Shown one piece after another: positions 33,919 through 47,429 of a stretch of DNA of 64,000 nt. Under the pieces are notes generated by a model. That model saw only the letters and a list, made by a program, of their open reading frames with translations. It was not told where the DNA came from and ran no database searches. This DNA comes from Chelonoidis abingdonii. Taxonomy: Eukaryota > Chordata > Testudines > Testudinidae. The stretch lies in contig NC_133770.1 of NCBI RefSeq assembly GCF_003597395.2, positions 3,698,560 to 3,762,559 of the forward strand. The letters are read 5' to 3'. The translations under genes and the position numbers were made by a program. How positions within the stretch are numbered: position 1 is the first letter of the stretch; every line of letters starts with the position of its first letter.

Positions 33919-35091
33919 CTGTTTCAAGGACGGAAAATGAAAACAGAGTTGGGGTCATGTTCCCTATCGGCAAAGTTAGCTTAAAACACAAAAAAACAGG
34001 ACAAGCAGCCGCTCACATGCACCAGGCCGCCCAGACTGTTCAAGGGTTGCATCTTTGTCATCATCATTGGCTCACATTCCAGAAGTGATGGTTAAAAAGC
34101 TGCTGACATTTTCATTATAATCCTCAATTATAAGGGTCAATGGGAATGGCACTGAACTGAAATGTCCCATGCAGCTCGGGTTTTATCCTAATTTGTTTGA
34201 GGAAAACTGCAATATAAGGCAAGAGCTTTTCTAGTCACGTTCATTTACGAACAAAAGTCAATCACTGCAACAGTCTTACGAGAAGAGAATCGATGAGCCT
34301 GGCATGAGGTCTCCTTGCCACAGGGCCCCAGAAACTCCCAGGGAATGTCCGCACTGGATCTGGAGGGGGAATTCCCTGCTTGAAGACACACACTGGCACT
34401 AGCTCTAGAGAAGCGTAGTGTTAGCTGTGAGTGGCAGGAAGTGCTAGCTGTTCTGAGGACACACTGCCCAAGTCCAGCAGCACACACTCAGGGGGGGCTC
34501 GCCCCTCCCACTGCTCGCACCACCGCAACTGTGCTCTATTTTAGCATGTTAACTCGATCCGAGCTAATGCAAATATGCCTCCTTAAAATGGGAGTCACAC
34601 AACCAACTTGCAGTGTGGACATACCCTGGGTCTCTCACTCTCTTATGGCCCATCTGCACACCAACATTTATCCCGTCAGGAGAGGGTGTTATATCCCAGC
34701 AGGGAGCAGATGGGATGGAAACAAACTAACTGTACAAAATCAGTGCTACAGTCTGTACAAACTTCAATCTCTCAACATCTCAGGTAGGTAGGCAAGTATC
34801 CTTATCTCCAGCATTCACATGCAAAAACCATTTAGAAACATTAAGCAACTTGCACAAGGGCACAGAGTAAAGGTGTCTGGACCAACATTTGAATCCACGT
34901 CCCCTTCTTCTCCTCATGTCCTTGTCACTAACTTCATGTTTTTCCAGAACTGTCCCCAAATAATATCTAATGTCTTAGATCACTATGCTTCCTAGGCAAA
35001 TCATTTCACTATGTCCTAGTTTTCCTCTCCGTAAATTAAGATCTCCTCTCCTCAGTCATCAAACTTACTTGACATGCTTTATTTAGGAAGC
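33919..35091. other. Intron 1 of gene 2, unassigned part
   Basis: Ancient SINE-like sequence may be present at about 34800-35060 (ttaagcaacttgcacaagggcac), but no boundary can be set. No exon is supported. Confidence 0.4.
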
Positions 35092-35458
35092 CAAGTATCA
35101 GAGGGGTAGCCGTCTTAGTCTGGATCTGTAAAAGCAGCAGAGAATCCTGTGGCACCTTATAGACAAACAGACATTTTGTAGCATGAGCTTTCGTGAGTGA
35201 ATACCCACTTTGTCGGATGCATGTAGTGGAAATTTCCAGGGGCAGGTATATATATATGCAAGCAAGCTACTAGAGATAACGAGGTTATCAATATCAATAT
35301 TGAACTAACCTCGTTATCTCTAGCTTGTTTGCATATATATACCTGCCCCTGGAAATTTCCACTACATGCATCTGACGAAGTGGGTGTTCACCCACGAAAG
35401 CTCATGCTCCAATACGTCTGTTAGTCTATAAGGTGCCACAGGATTCTTTGCTGCTTTT
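35092..35458. mobile_element. Palindromic Penelope-like derivative with hammerhead-like core
   Basis: A 367-bp foldback element. The left arm (35092 to about 35285) and right arm (about 35300-35458) are inverted copies that match almost base for base near the centre (aggggcaggtatatatatat against its complement). It begins caagtatcagaggggtagcc and ends ctgctgctttt-type sequence, as does the 52346-53601 insertion. The right arm contains a hammerhead-like core on the plus strand at 35372-35409: CTGACGA, a 6-bp stem (GTGGGT/ACCCAC), GAAA, and a GC-TCAT-GC mini-hairpin followed by TC. The left arm has a mutated core. There is no coding sequence, so it is a non-autonomous relative. Confidence 0.82.
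35372..35409 (+). ncRNA. Hammerhead-ribozyme-like core in the palindromic derivative
   Basis: CTGACGA at 35372-35378, a perfect stem II GTGGGT-GTTC-ACCCAC at 35380-35395, GAAA at 35396-35399, a GC-TCAT-GC mini-hairpin at 35400-35407 and TC at 35408-35409. The core is the same as in the 52346-53601 arms although the element has lost all coding sequence. Confidence 0.6.
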
Positions 35459-35914
35459 AAATAAAGTATGATTATCGCTGTTTGTACAGATGGGAAAACT
35501 GAGACCTGCTGGGGATAAGAAGCTTGCCTCAGGAGCATTGTGGTCCAGCAGTTTAAATACAGGCCTGAGCATCAGGAGAGCTAGGTGTGTGAGAGCATGA
35601 ACCTCCATTTATCACCTCCCCAATTAGACAGAAGACTGCAGTGAACCCTGCTTATGAAGCACTAGAGAAGCATAAAGCATTATTAAGGCCAGTCAGTAGC
35701 AGACACGGAAACAGAGTTCAGGGGTCTTAGGCCTGTGCTCATTTCTCTAGGGCTACAGAGATCCTCCAGGTTGAAGTTTCAATCACCTCTTTTGTCTCAA
35801 CCAACTTCCCCCCCCTAAAAAAACTGCTATATTTTTGCCAAAAAGTTTCCCCAACATCTAAAACCAGCTAATTCCATGTAGAGATCGGCAACAAATATTC
35901 ACCCAGTTCTAATC
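35459..35914. other. Intron 1 of gene 2, unassigned part
   Basis: No exon is supported. A MIR-like segment may lie near 35480-35580 (acagatgggaaaactgagac). Confidence 0.4.
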
Positions 35915-37789
<1,875 letters not shown>

Positions 37790-38500
37790 GGGCTAACCAG
37801 AAATCAGGCCGGGTCCCTGCTAGTCTCCCCCTGCCCGGCTGCACAGGCAGCGGCAGCGCTCGGCCCCGCTCTCTCTGGCGCTGGCTGCGCCCAGGGGCCG
37901 GGGGCCCACAGCACTACGCCCCCCCGGACTGGAAGTCAGGAGCGGACCCCGCAGGGACAGGCAGCTCTGCCCGTGGGACCGCTCTGTACCCGCCGTCCCT
38001 TCGGAGCAGCCGTGTAGACGCCCCGCCCAAGGGGTCTCGAGCCAGCCCCTGCGGGAGCCGGGGGCGCTGGGCCAACGTGCCGCGGCTCTGCAAGGAGCCC
38101 GCGGGCCAGGCACCGGGGCTACGTACCGCAGCGCCCCTGCTCCGGGCCCTACCTGGGCAGCGGCCCGCTCGGCCATGGCCCCCCCGGGGGGCTGCGCGGG
38201 GCTTCTCCAGTCGGGCCCGGCCCGCCGAGCTCCGCTCCGCTCCGGCTGGGCAGATCCCGCTGCCGGGCGGAGCAAGCGAGCGCAGCCGGAGGGAGCGAGG
38301 GAGCCGGGCCTGGCTGCGGCGGGGAGCGGAGCGGGGCGGCAGCGGCCCCTGCCGGTGGAAGGTCGGAACCGGCGGCGGCTGCCGCTTTGTTGCCGGGGGA
38401 CTTTTGTTAGCGGTTGTCACACGTGTCAATACGGCTTCAGAGCGGGGCCGGGCCGGGGGGCCACCCGAAGGGCAAAGCCGCGAACTAATGGGCGGGTCCT
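37790..38500. promoter_or_regulatory. CpG island and promoter of gene 2
   Basis: GC-rich, CpG-dense sequence in an AT-rich setting surrounds the MAERAAAQ exon. GC-box-like motifs occur throughout. The segment near 38135-38240 is closely similar to 18640-18740 in the gene 1 island, as expected from duplication of the whole gene including its promoter. Confidence 0.75.
38160..38183 (-). CDS. Gene 2 exon 1: MAERAAAQ start
   Basis: The exon encodes MAERAAAQ from GCC ATG GCC and ends CAG|GTAGGG with donor at 38159. It joins in phase 0 to the DUF3669 exon at 33918. With the other seven exons the model adds up to 2013 nt, an exact multiple of three (670 residues plus stop), or 2022 nt with the longer exon 7. 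That arithmetic supports the exon boundaries given here. Any start upstream in the same exon is not excluded, but this ATG matches the family start. Confidence 0.85.
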
Positions 38501-39837
38501 TTAACTGGGCTCCGGTCACGCTCCGTGCAGGTAGGGAGAGGTTTAGCACCTGTGAGTGGCAGAAGAAAGGGGCCCCCTCGCCCCTGTGACTGACTGTCAG
38601 CCTGAACCCCGGTCAGGAGCTCTTTTCTCCTCCCACCCATGAGCCTTGGCCTCCATCCCACATCCTCAGAGCACGAAATCCATGGCCGTTTGGAGCCTTT
38701 GAGGATCTGGGCCCTACTCGGAGGCTGGAACAATTTATATAGTGGGGGTGCAGAGAGCAGTGGAACCAAACTGTAAAACCTGGGTATGATGGAAACCACT
38801 TCCAGCCGGGCGTGAGTAGCACCCCAAGTTCCAGCACCTATGGCCCTACTCCTCCTTTTCCCCTTCTCTCCCACTCTCACTCCCCCTTTTTCCCCTACCA
38901 CACCCATCCACTCTCCAGCCTCTGTTTCCCTTCACTCCAGCCCCAGCAACAGGCTCCCTTGTGGGTAATTTGCTGGAGGCACCAGTGTAAGTGGACAGCT
39001 GCATTCCACACCCACCAAGGGTTCTGAGGGGCCTTCAGGTGTCACATCAGCAGGTGAATACAACAAATGAGCAGATGGGTCGGTGGAGAAAGCACAAGGT
39101 AACAGTAAGAAGTTTATCATTAGTGGAACTAGCAGCAGTTGCAACATATCAGCCACTTAGCCATTGTCATGTATTTTGTAAGCAGCAGGGCATGGGTGAG
39201 TTTTAATTACTTTTTTCAGAAAACCCTTGCTGCACTCCAATAGATTTCAGATCTGCTTGGCCCTATTTGATTGTTCAAACACTCCCTGCTCATGTCCTCT
39301 GCTGTTTGGACTGTGGGGTAGATGGTCATGTGTTTAACATCACCCACACTTAAAATGTTTCTTTAGAGAAAAAAATGGCTAATCTCAGTAGTGTGAAATA
39401 GCCCAGGTATATTTAGCATATTATTGCAGCAGAATAGTGCATGTACAGATGCACTGAAAATACAATTGAAAGGCAGCACAGCATACATGCCCCTTCTGAT
39501 TCAGATCAGAGTTCACATTTCAGCCATCCAGCAAGGGATTGGCAAATCTGAATTGAAATAAACTGGTTATACTTGTTAGCCTGAATCAGTATGTTGCTCC
39601 CATGACATGCTTCTGTCCACAATGTTTCATGTTTATTACAAAACAGGCACAATTCCAATTTATACTTTCTATGTTTTGCATCAGGAAGAAACGAGACAAA
39701 GCATATTCCAAACCCCTAAATGTCTAGGTGAGATCTTTACTGTCTTTTAGAAGTAATACTTAGGGATAGCAGAAATCACTTTACGCAAAGTTAAAATCAA
39801 ATGTTTCAAAGACAAAGGTTATTAAAAAGCGACAAAG
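38501..39837. other. Interval upstream of gene 2
   Basis: This is a transition from the CpG island to AT-rich sequence. No exon or well-bounded repeat was identified. Confidence 0.4.
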
Positions 39838-39925
39838 AGTCCTGTGGCACCTTATAGACTAACAGACGTTTTGGAGCATGAACTTTCGTGGGTGAATATT
39901 CACTTCATTGGATGCATGTCATTAA
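39838..39925 (-). repeat. Penelope-like/hammerhead family fragment
   Basis: Tcctgtggcaccttatagac, then taacagacgttttggagcatg and tttcgtgggtgaat, is a single arm of the element at 52346-53601. The hammerhead-like CTGANGA box is mutated to ccaatga on the minus strand. Confidence 0.75.
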
Positions 39926-40779
39926 ATATGCCAACCACTCATTCACTATGTTAAAACACTTTAAGAGATAATCACCATTGGCTCTGAATGGGCTGATGAG
40001 GTCCCATATACTTCCTTATTTTCTGTTAGGTCCAATGAAGTCTCTGCCCTCTGTGGAGCAAGATACAGGTTATCACCATAGTGGATTCTTAACTTACTGA
40101 GCTATATTAACATTATGCTTACCTGCAGATTGTCAAAAGGAGTGTATGACAAGAAAAAATAGTATTGTGGTAATTTACAGGTTATTTAAAAGTAAATGTA
40201 TAGTGCAAGTGAATGAATGTTTTCCACTGTTGCTCAGGTAAGATGCACAGTAGATCACAGGTCCAGGTCAGGTTCTTTCAACCAGCTCTGCTCTTGTTTT
40301 AGGAACATGACAAGCCCTTTTAGAGGCAAGTGGATCCACTTTGGGATCTCACACGAATATTTCTAGTAGCCAGTATTCGAAAAATAATATAGGATCCTCA
40401 GTGTTCATTTGATGTTCTCAGGATCTCAGTTTTATTACTTAGAAGGTTGTGGTATTTCACTATCCGGCGCATCATGCAAGATGTATTTAGTTTTGCTGTT
40501 GAATGCTTTCAGTGTTTATTTTTTTTGCAAAGCACAAACAGAGAGAGTTTTGGTTTGGCCTTACACACGTTTGGTTTACTTAAGCAAGTTCATCAAACTT
40601 TGAATCCTGAATGCTTGCATGTTGTCAGATAGTCTGTGGCTACCATCTGGCATTGCCACCAAAGAGATATGTTGTGTAGTGTCCTGAATTGGGCAGGAGT
40701 TTCCGGATGGCTGGTCCCTTTAGTTAGGAGTGCAACTTGCACAGTAGGAAAGTCCTTCACAGTTTCTGGATTTTATTCA
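39926..40779. other. Intergenic, unassigned
   Basis: AT-rich. No exon or repeat is confidently recognised. Confidence 0.4.
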
Positions 40780-41055
40780 CAGATTGTAAAGTCAATTGCG
40801 ATCATCTAGTCTGACCACCTATATTCCACTACTGGATTTCCCTGAATTAACTTCTGTTTCACATACAGCAGCTCTTTTAGAAAAACATCCAATCTTGATT
40901 TAAAAATTGCCAGTGATTTAAAATTCAACTACAACACTTGATAAATTGTTCCAATGGCTAATCACCCTCACTGTTAAAAATTACTGCCTTATTTCTAGTC
41001 TGAATTTGTCTAGCTTCAGCTTCCAGCCACTGGATCTTGTTACACCTTTGGCTCC
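40780..41055 (-). repeat. CR1 LINE fragment
   Basis: On the minus strand this has the order of a CR1 3' region (gattgtaaagtcaattgcga and tctagtctgaccacctatat at its 3' end). It stops where a second CR1 copy starts at 41056, so the later copy probably inserted here. Confidence 0.65.
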
Positions 41056-41990
41056 TAGAATCATAGAACCACAGGGTCAGAACGGACCACAAGGGTCATC
41101 TAGTCTAACCTCCTGCCAAGATGCAGGACTTGTTGTGTTTAAACCATCCAAGACAGATGACTACCGAGCCTCCTATTGAAAACCTCCAGTGAAGAAACTT
41201 CCACAATCTCTCCAGGCGTCTGTTCCTTTGTCCTACTGTTCTTACAGTGAGGCACTTCTTCCTGAGATTTAATCTGTCTGCTCTGCTGTAGTTTTAACCC
41301 AATGCCTCTTGTCAGACTTCTGTGGCAAAAGAGAACTTTTCTCCATCTTTTTTATGGCAGCCTTCATATCTGAAGACCACTATCCTGTCTCCCCCTTAAT
41401 CTCCTCTTTTCCAAACTAAACATACCCAGTTCTTCCAGACTTTGCTCATATGACTAGTGTTCCATCCCTTTAATCATCTTTGTTGCTTGCCTCTGGATCC
41501 TTTCCAGTTTCAGTACATCCTTTTTATAAATGGTGACCAAGATTGGACACAGTACTCAAGCTGAGGCCTAACCAGTGTTGGGTAGAGTGGTACTATCACC
41601 ACCTCCCATAACTTGCATGTTAGGCCTCTGTTAATGAAACCTAAAATTGCAGTTGCTTTTTTTGCAACAGGATCGCATTGCTGACTCATGTTGAGATGAT
41701 GAGCCATCAGAATACCCAGATCCTTCTCAGCAGTGCAGCTGCCAAGCCAGTTTCCCCCCATTCTGTACTTGTGCATTTGGTTTATGTAGCACTTTATATT
41801 TGTTTGTTGAATTTCATTTTGTTGTCTATAGACCAGTTCTCCAATTTATCAAGATCCCTCTGAATTTTAGCTCTATCCTCCAAAGTACTGGCAACCCCCC
41901 TAGGTTTGTGTCATCTGAAAAGTGAAGAGCCCATGTTGTAGTTAAAGTACTGCACAGGATCTTTTCAGGGGGGATAAGGCAAAGCGCCAC
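41056..41990 (-). mobile_element. CR1 LINE, 3' portion
   Basis: The minus strand encodes the C-terminal CR1 reverse transcriptase region: AEKDLGILMAHHLNMSQQCD, AKKATAILGFINRGL and VRPQLEYCVQSWSPFIK. FSDDTNLGG, an altered form of the catalytic FADD box, lies in a second frame at about 41925. The 3' UTR ends at aatcatagaaccacaggg. It is frameshifted and inactive. Confidence 0.9.
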
Positions 41991-42751
41991 ATTTATTGGT
42001 AATATAGGTATCAATCAACACTGTATCATATGCATATCATCTGTATTACACTCATGCACTCACATACACACACGAGCACACTCTGTCTTGTTGTTGTTAC
42101 CAACTAGTTGCTCCCCTTAACTGCACTCGCCAAGTGAGTTAGATGGGGGAGGGGTGGAACTGGGCTTCTGTTGATCCGGATTGATGCTCCCATGTTGACA
42201 AGGTGAGACCTGGGATTCTCTGCAAGACATCTCACATTTATAGCAGCTTCCCTCTCATGCAAATTTGTACCAGACACAAAATCTGTATTTGTGTCAGCTG
42301 GTCATCTGTGGTGCGTCTGTCCGAGTGTTGTCTTCATGCTGCCATATTTATTTTCAAAGAGGGTGTTTTCAAAAGAAGGTGCTCGCTTCTAACTCCGAGG
42401 CCATCAATATGTCTGATTTTCTTTATGAGTTTTATTGGTTTTGGGTCTGGCTTCCATCCTCCTCCAACTGTTGCAGCAGTCTAGAGGTGCCTGCCTTCCT
42501 TACTCATTCACTCAACAGGGCAATTGATTAAAAGGGGGGAGACCTTATTCTATAACATTATACCAAGGCTCAGTACAAAGTTTCTATGTAAAGATTTGAT
42601 GCAGAATTCCTATATCAAAGGCCTTGATACAAAGTTGTATGAAAACAGAGGTTATATATGGAAAGACTTAATACAAGGTTATATGAAGAGGCATAATACA
42701 AAGTCATATGAAAGTGATGTAAAGATGCTTAATGCAGAGATTTAACTACAC
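41991..42751. other. Intergenic, unassigned
   Basis: No exon is supported. At 42570-42740, short variants of a ttatatgaaa/atacaaagtt-like unit recur loosely, giving a weak degenerate repeat. Confidence 0.4.
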
Positions 42752-43047
42752 CGGGGTAAGCAGCCTATGGCACATGTGCTGAAGGCAGCACACAAGTTGA
42801 TTTTCATTGGCACTCTCACTGCCCTGTCCAGGGGGCTCTGCATTTTAATGTAATTTTAAATGAAGCTTCTTAAACATTTTAAAAACCTTATTTACTTTAC
42901 AGACAACAATAGTTTAGTTTTGTATTATAGATTTATAGAAAGAGACCTCCTAGAAATGTTAAAATGTATCACTGGCACGCGAAACCTTAAATCAAAGTGA
43001 ATAAATGAAGACTTGGCACAGCACTTCTGAAAGGTTGCCAACCCCTG
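42752..43047. mobile_element. hAT-type MITE, same family as 49116-49428
   Basis: About 296 bp closely related to the copy inside the gene 3 linker exon. Shared segments include taaatgaagcttcttaaaca, aaaaccttatttactttac and cactggcacgcgaaacctta. The ends are altered CAGGGGT...GCAACC and GGTTGCCAACCCCTG. Flanking octamers (aactacac and gtctacac) match at six of eight positions. Confidence 0.82.
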
Positions 43048-43055
43048 GTCTACAC

Positions 43056-44150
43056 CCATTATGAAACCACCACTAATTTAGAGTCGCACACTGTAAAAAC
43101 AGAGTTTTTTAAATTCCTAAATAACCCAGTTTCACTTGAGAGAGACCAGGTGAACCAACCTCTGTTGATAGAAGGCAGAAGCTTTCAAACTTCACAGCAC
43201 TCTTTTTCAGGTCTGGAGAAGGAAACTAGGTTTCAGTTTTACTTCTCATTTATTAAATTTGGGTGCTTAGGATCATAAAAACATCTCAGAAAGCCTCATA
43301 AGAGATACTATAAGTCAGTGGCCAGACTTTCCTTCTTACCACCCCAGCAGATATTTTTACGCACTTAGTTTTTATAAAGTCAACACACAGATTTCCTGGA
43401 TTTGTGGGAGTTGTTTAAAGTGGGATGGAAATAAACTTCCCATATCCAACCACAGATAACGTAATTTCATGATAAACCCCTCTAATGATTAGATAGTAGA
43501 TGAGTTGTCCTAGGCTTTAAAGCAGATTGAAATAACATGGGTTGAATAGGACTTTTTCACCAGTTATTTCTTGAGCAGATATTGGTTCCCATCTTCCTTT
43601 CACTGCTACTTTCTTTGCATGTAGAACTGTTGCTGCCTTTTACTTTGGAGAGATGAATAATCCCACATCAAACGACTTCTCAGGTTTTAAAGTGGAGAGA
43701 GGAGTGAGAGTACTGGGAATCCAGCTCTCCACTCTATAAATGCAAACTATTACCCCCCCATTTTCATATCAAGAAGTTTGGTCTTTAATTTCTGTAACAG
43801 GCCCCAAGGAGCCTGCAGAGGATTGTGCCATGAAGAGAACCTTTTGGAAGGTCTTTAAGGGACCGTTTACCAACAAAGTTTCTTGGCCTCAGCATTGTTC
43901 GGGTTTTTCTGGGACACATCCTGAAAGGTGCCAAGGCTCAGAAACGAAATGAATCTGACGACAGTAGTGGATGTTAAGCCTCTCTCAGGCGTTCCCCATC
44001 TACATTTAGACAGTCCCTTTGCCACATGGGGAAGTTGGCATTATGGACGAGGATAGTCCTTTCAAATTAAGTGTTTGTCACCATCAGTGCATTTAAACAG
44101 CCTCCTGTTGTGTAAGTCGCCTGCTGTACTGTACCAACCTCAGTGACCAT
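43056..44150. other. Interval downstream of gene 3 pseudogene
   Basis: No exon or clear repeat. It presumably includes the remnant 3' UTR of the pseudogene. Confidence 0.4.
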
Positions 44151-45433
44151 TCAAGTTTTAAAGGACAGGCTGGGCTGACCAGGGTCCACTTTTGCATGAT
44201 TCCTTTGGTGCTTTACAAAAGTCACCTTTAGCCTGAAGTGTTCACCACAGTCAGTGCAGGTTAGGGCTGCTCTCCTGTGTGAATGAGCTGGTGGCTTAGC
44301 AGACACTCCTTCCGAACGTAGCTCTTGCTGCATTCCACACATTTATAAGGCTTCTCTCTAGTATAGACCTTTTGATCGCTAATAAGGCCTGACTGGCAGC
44401 TGAAGCTCTTTCCACATTCCACACACTTATAAGGCTTCTCTCCTGTATGGACAGTCTGATGTTGGATAAGGCCCAACTGGCAGCTGACGCTCTTCTCGCA
44501 GTCACTACATTTGTAAGGTCGCTTTTGCGTGTGACTATGCTAGTGTTGCAGGTAAGTCTCCCTCAGTCTGAAGCTCTTCCTGCACTCAGTGCACTTGTAG
44601 GGCTTCTCTCCCATGTGGATATGGTAGCGACTGGTCAATTTGGATTTGGTGATGAAGCTCTTCTCACAAATGGTACAGGCATAGGGTCTCTCTCCTGTGT
44701 GGACTCGCTGATGGGATATCAGGACAAACTTCTGCCGAAAGTTCTTCCCACACACAGTACAATGGAAGGGTCTCTGTCCTGTATGGACTCACTGGTGACG
44801 TAGGTGGTGGTTCTTTTGGATGTAGCTCTTGTCACACAAGGCGCACTGATAAGGCTTCTCTTTGCCATGACTTATCTGGTGATTTATAAAACTCATCTTC
44901 AGCCAGAAACTTTTCCCACACTCTTTACAAGCATAGGGTCTCTCTCCAGTGTGGATTGTGTAGTGGTTGGTCACCTTGGATTTCTCATTGAAGCTTTTCT
45001 TGCATTCCGTACATTTATACGGCCGCTTGCCTGTGTGGATTCTGTGATGCTTGATGAGAATAGACTGGTGGCTGAATCATTTCCCACACACAGGGCACTG
45101 ATACGGCCTCTCTTCCAAGTGGATTCTGTAGTGACTAGTCAGTCGTGCTTGATCAGGAAAGCTTTTGTCACATTCAGTGCAAGGATATACTTTCTCTACA
45201 GCTTGACATTTCGGATGAGATTTATCAACAGTCTTGCAAGTGAAGCTCTTCAATTTCTGTCTTGTGCAGGGCTGTGGTTTTGGCGGGAGTTCACCAGAAC
45301 CTGCCTCACACGGAGTAGATTTCCCAGGTCTGATCTCTGCAGTGTTTTTCTGTTGTCTTTTTGAGCTGCCCTGCCTCTCTGAGGGCGTTCCAACATCAGG
45401 ACTCCGGAAAAACTTCTCTGCAGATCTTCCCAA
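44151..45433 (-). pseudogene. Gene 3 terminal exon: twelve-finger C2H2 pseudogene
   Basis: The minus strand encodes twelve consecutive C2H2 fingers, most with intact ligands, in what was the terminal exon of a DUF3669-KRAB-type gene. Three in-frame stops interrupt it: TGA at 45077-45079 in finger 2, TGA at 44789-44791 after finger 5 and TAG at 44540-44542 in finger 8. A frameshift lies near 44262-44280 between fingers 11 and 12. Fingers 7 and 10 have also lost ligands (R or D/Y for H). The upstream part starts at GRSAEKFFRSPDVGT, which matches GRSEDLVFQTPDKG in gene 4, but the preceding acidic region and splice acceptor are missing and replaced by LINE sequence from about 45434. Confidence 0.9.
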
Positions 45434-45760
45434 TAACTTCTTATTTATTTAAATTTATTTTATTTATTTTTTTAAAAGTTTATTTTCTTGGTCAGCTCCA
45501 TGCTCACAGGACCTTCACCATGATGCTAATCCGCAGATCTGACGGAAGCCCCTTCACCTGATAGAATCACTCACTCATGCCCGTCACCCCAATCGGGGTA
45601 TGGGCCACCAACCACAGATCTCCAGAGTCCTCTATCCTCGGCCATTTGCTCTCTCCTGGTTGCAAGAAGGGTGATCGGCTTAGTGGCTTCCTCACGGCTT
45701 TCACCACCCAGCGTCATGCATGTTCGAATTGAAGACCCTTCTTTTTCCAGGATAAAAGTC
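45434..45760 (-). mobile_element. LINE 3' end inserted in the gene 3 terminal exon
   Basis: On the minus strand, a C-terminal LINE-like reading (EDRGLWRSVVGGPYPDWGDG, then a stop near 45570) is followed by about 100 nt of 3' UTR. The end is a short AATAAA-bearing tail of repeated AAATAAAT units at 45435-45475. The tail directly abuts the pseudogene sequence at 45433, as expected for a retrotransposed 3' end inserted into the exon. The family is not assigned, and the 5' limit is uncertain. Confidence 0.6.
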
Positions 45761-46129
45761 TCTGTTGTCTCTATTGTTGGCGTTTCTGTAGCAAGTTGAT
45801 TTTTTACGGGGTGGAGTTGCTAGCCCCACACCCAACCCTCCTCCTTTATCCTGACTTGGGACAGGCAGATGGCCCCAAAGGACCTCTCTGGTGGAGTTTA
45901 AAAGGAGAGAAGCTGGGGGGGAAATCCTCATTCCACCACTGAAAACATCAGGCTGGTTTGGTTTGGGATTTTTTTTTTTTTTTTTTTAATAAGCAGACGA
46001 ATTAGGGCTGGGACTCTGGGGCTGACCCGGAACACACAGGCTGTCATATTCTGCTTGGACGGATACATTTTCCAAACCCAGTAGATCGTTTGCATGACAC
46101 TAGAGTCAATTGAATTAGTATGTACCTGC
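45761..46129. other. Unassigned interval with poly-T tract
   Basis: A run of about 19 T at 45969-45987 may be an antisense A-tail. At 45800-45960 the GC-balanced sequence may be a further part of the inserted LINE or an LTR piece. No exon is supported. Confidence 0.35.
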
Positions 46130-46440
46130 TACATTAAAGGCTGGATTCTGTAGTCCTGCCTCATGAAAGATGTAACATGATCCAATGGCTGGAAGCTGAA
46201 GTTAAAAAATGTATACCTTATTTCCATTCTAAATTTGTCTAGCAGTGAGAGCAATGAACAATTGGAGTGGCTTACCAAACGTCGTGATGGGTTCTCCATC
46301 GCTCGCAGTTTTAAAATCAAGATTGGCTGTTTTTCTAAAAGATTTGTTCTAGGGATTATTCTGGGGAAGTTCTCTGGCCTCAGGAGGTCAGACTAGATTA
46401 TCACAATGATTCTTTCTGGCCTGGGAATCTATGAATGAAA
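46130..46440 (+). repeat. CR1 3' end
   Basis: Tggcttaccaaacgtcgtga, ttaaaatcaagattggctg, ggcctcaggaggtcagacta and ttctttctggcctgggaatc, then ctatgaatg, follow the normal order of a CR1 3' UTR on the plus strand. Confidence 0.75.
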
Positions 46441-47429
46441 GAATGTGAGGACTCTCGTCGGGACTACACACATTAATGCAGATTGCAGAAGCAGTCCCTG
46501 TATAATGTGGTTTAAAGCTGTGTGCAGCTTGCATTCAAGATATGTAACCTGGTCTGGGAGCAGATCTTTGGTGGAATCTGATTCCTTAGGCTGGTTGAAG
46601 ATGAGACTATTTACCCTAGCTAAGGATCTGTCCCCTGCAGTAAGAATTTCATGAACTTTAGTTTAATTAAAAAAAGAAATAGTAAAATGGTTAGTTTAGT
46701 TCTACAAGAAATTTCCTACATATTCATGCTAGAAGAAACAGTCTTATTCTTTCATTGACAGACTTTATTAGGCAGCAAGAACAAACTGTAATAAGGAACT
46801 CAAATAAAAACAGATCATAGTATTCAGCAAATTAATTTATAATATTAATACCTCATTCTATATACAACTGAATTATATGGATGAGATCATCCATTTCCCT
46901 CTGGCAAAACATAGCATATTCCTTAAGGAAGAACAGTTTCTATATAAAACTTGACATTAATAAACAGATCATGTAGTATTTAGCATTAGTCTAGTATCAA
47001 ACTTAGAGTGCCCTTGTTATCATCTGATGTGTTCTCCCACACCTGGAGTGTCCCAAGGAATTTACCTTTACTTATTTCTCTAAATATTCCTTTTTGGAAT
47101 GTGTGGCACAGTGCAGCACTAGTGAATTCCTTGGAGGAAAAAGCTTTGAGTTGTACCTATATTGGCCAATCTCCTGATTGCGTTATGGGGGTTGTGTGGT
47201 GGTGTTTTTTTTTACGCTTTAGCATTTGGAGTGGGCTAAGCTGAATACAGAATCCAAAGTGAGATGCAATTTGCATACATAATTGTGAGCAGCAAGGCCA
47301 AACAAACTATAAATTTTAACAAGCGCCTTAAGCTAATGTTGAATGTACACTGACAAGAAATGTTTCAGCTTCGTGTTTGGGATAGAATGGTTGAAATTTA
47401 CCACAGTGTGGCTTTTTTCCTTAATTTTT
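46441..47429. other. Intergenic or intronic, unassigned
   Basis: AT-rich. No exon or confident repeat was identified. Confidence 0.4.

Noticed and set aside
35092..35458. A CRISPR or tandem repeat array
   Set aside because: There are just two arms, inverted rather than direct, and the organism is a vertebrate.
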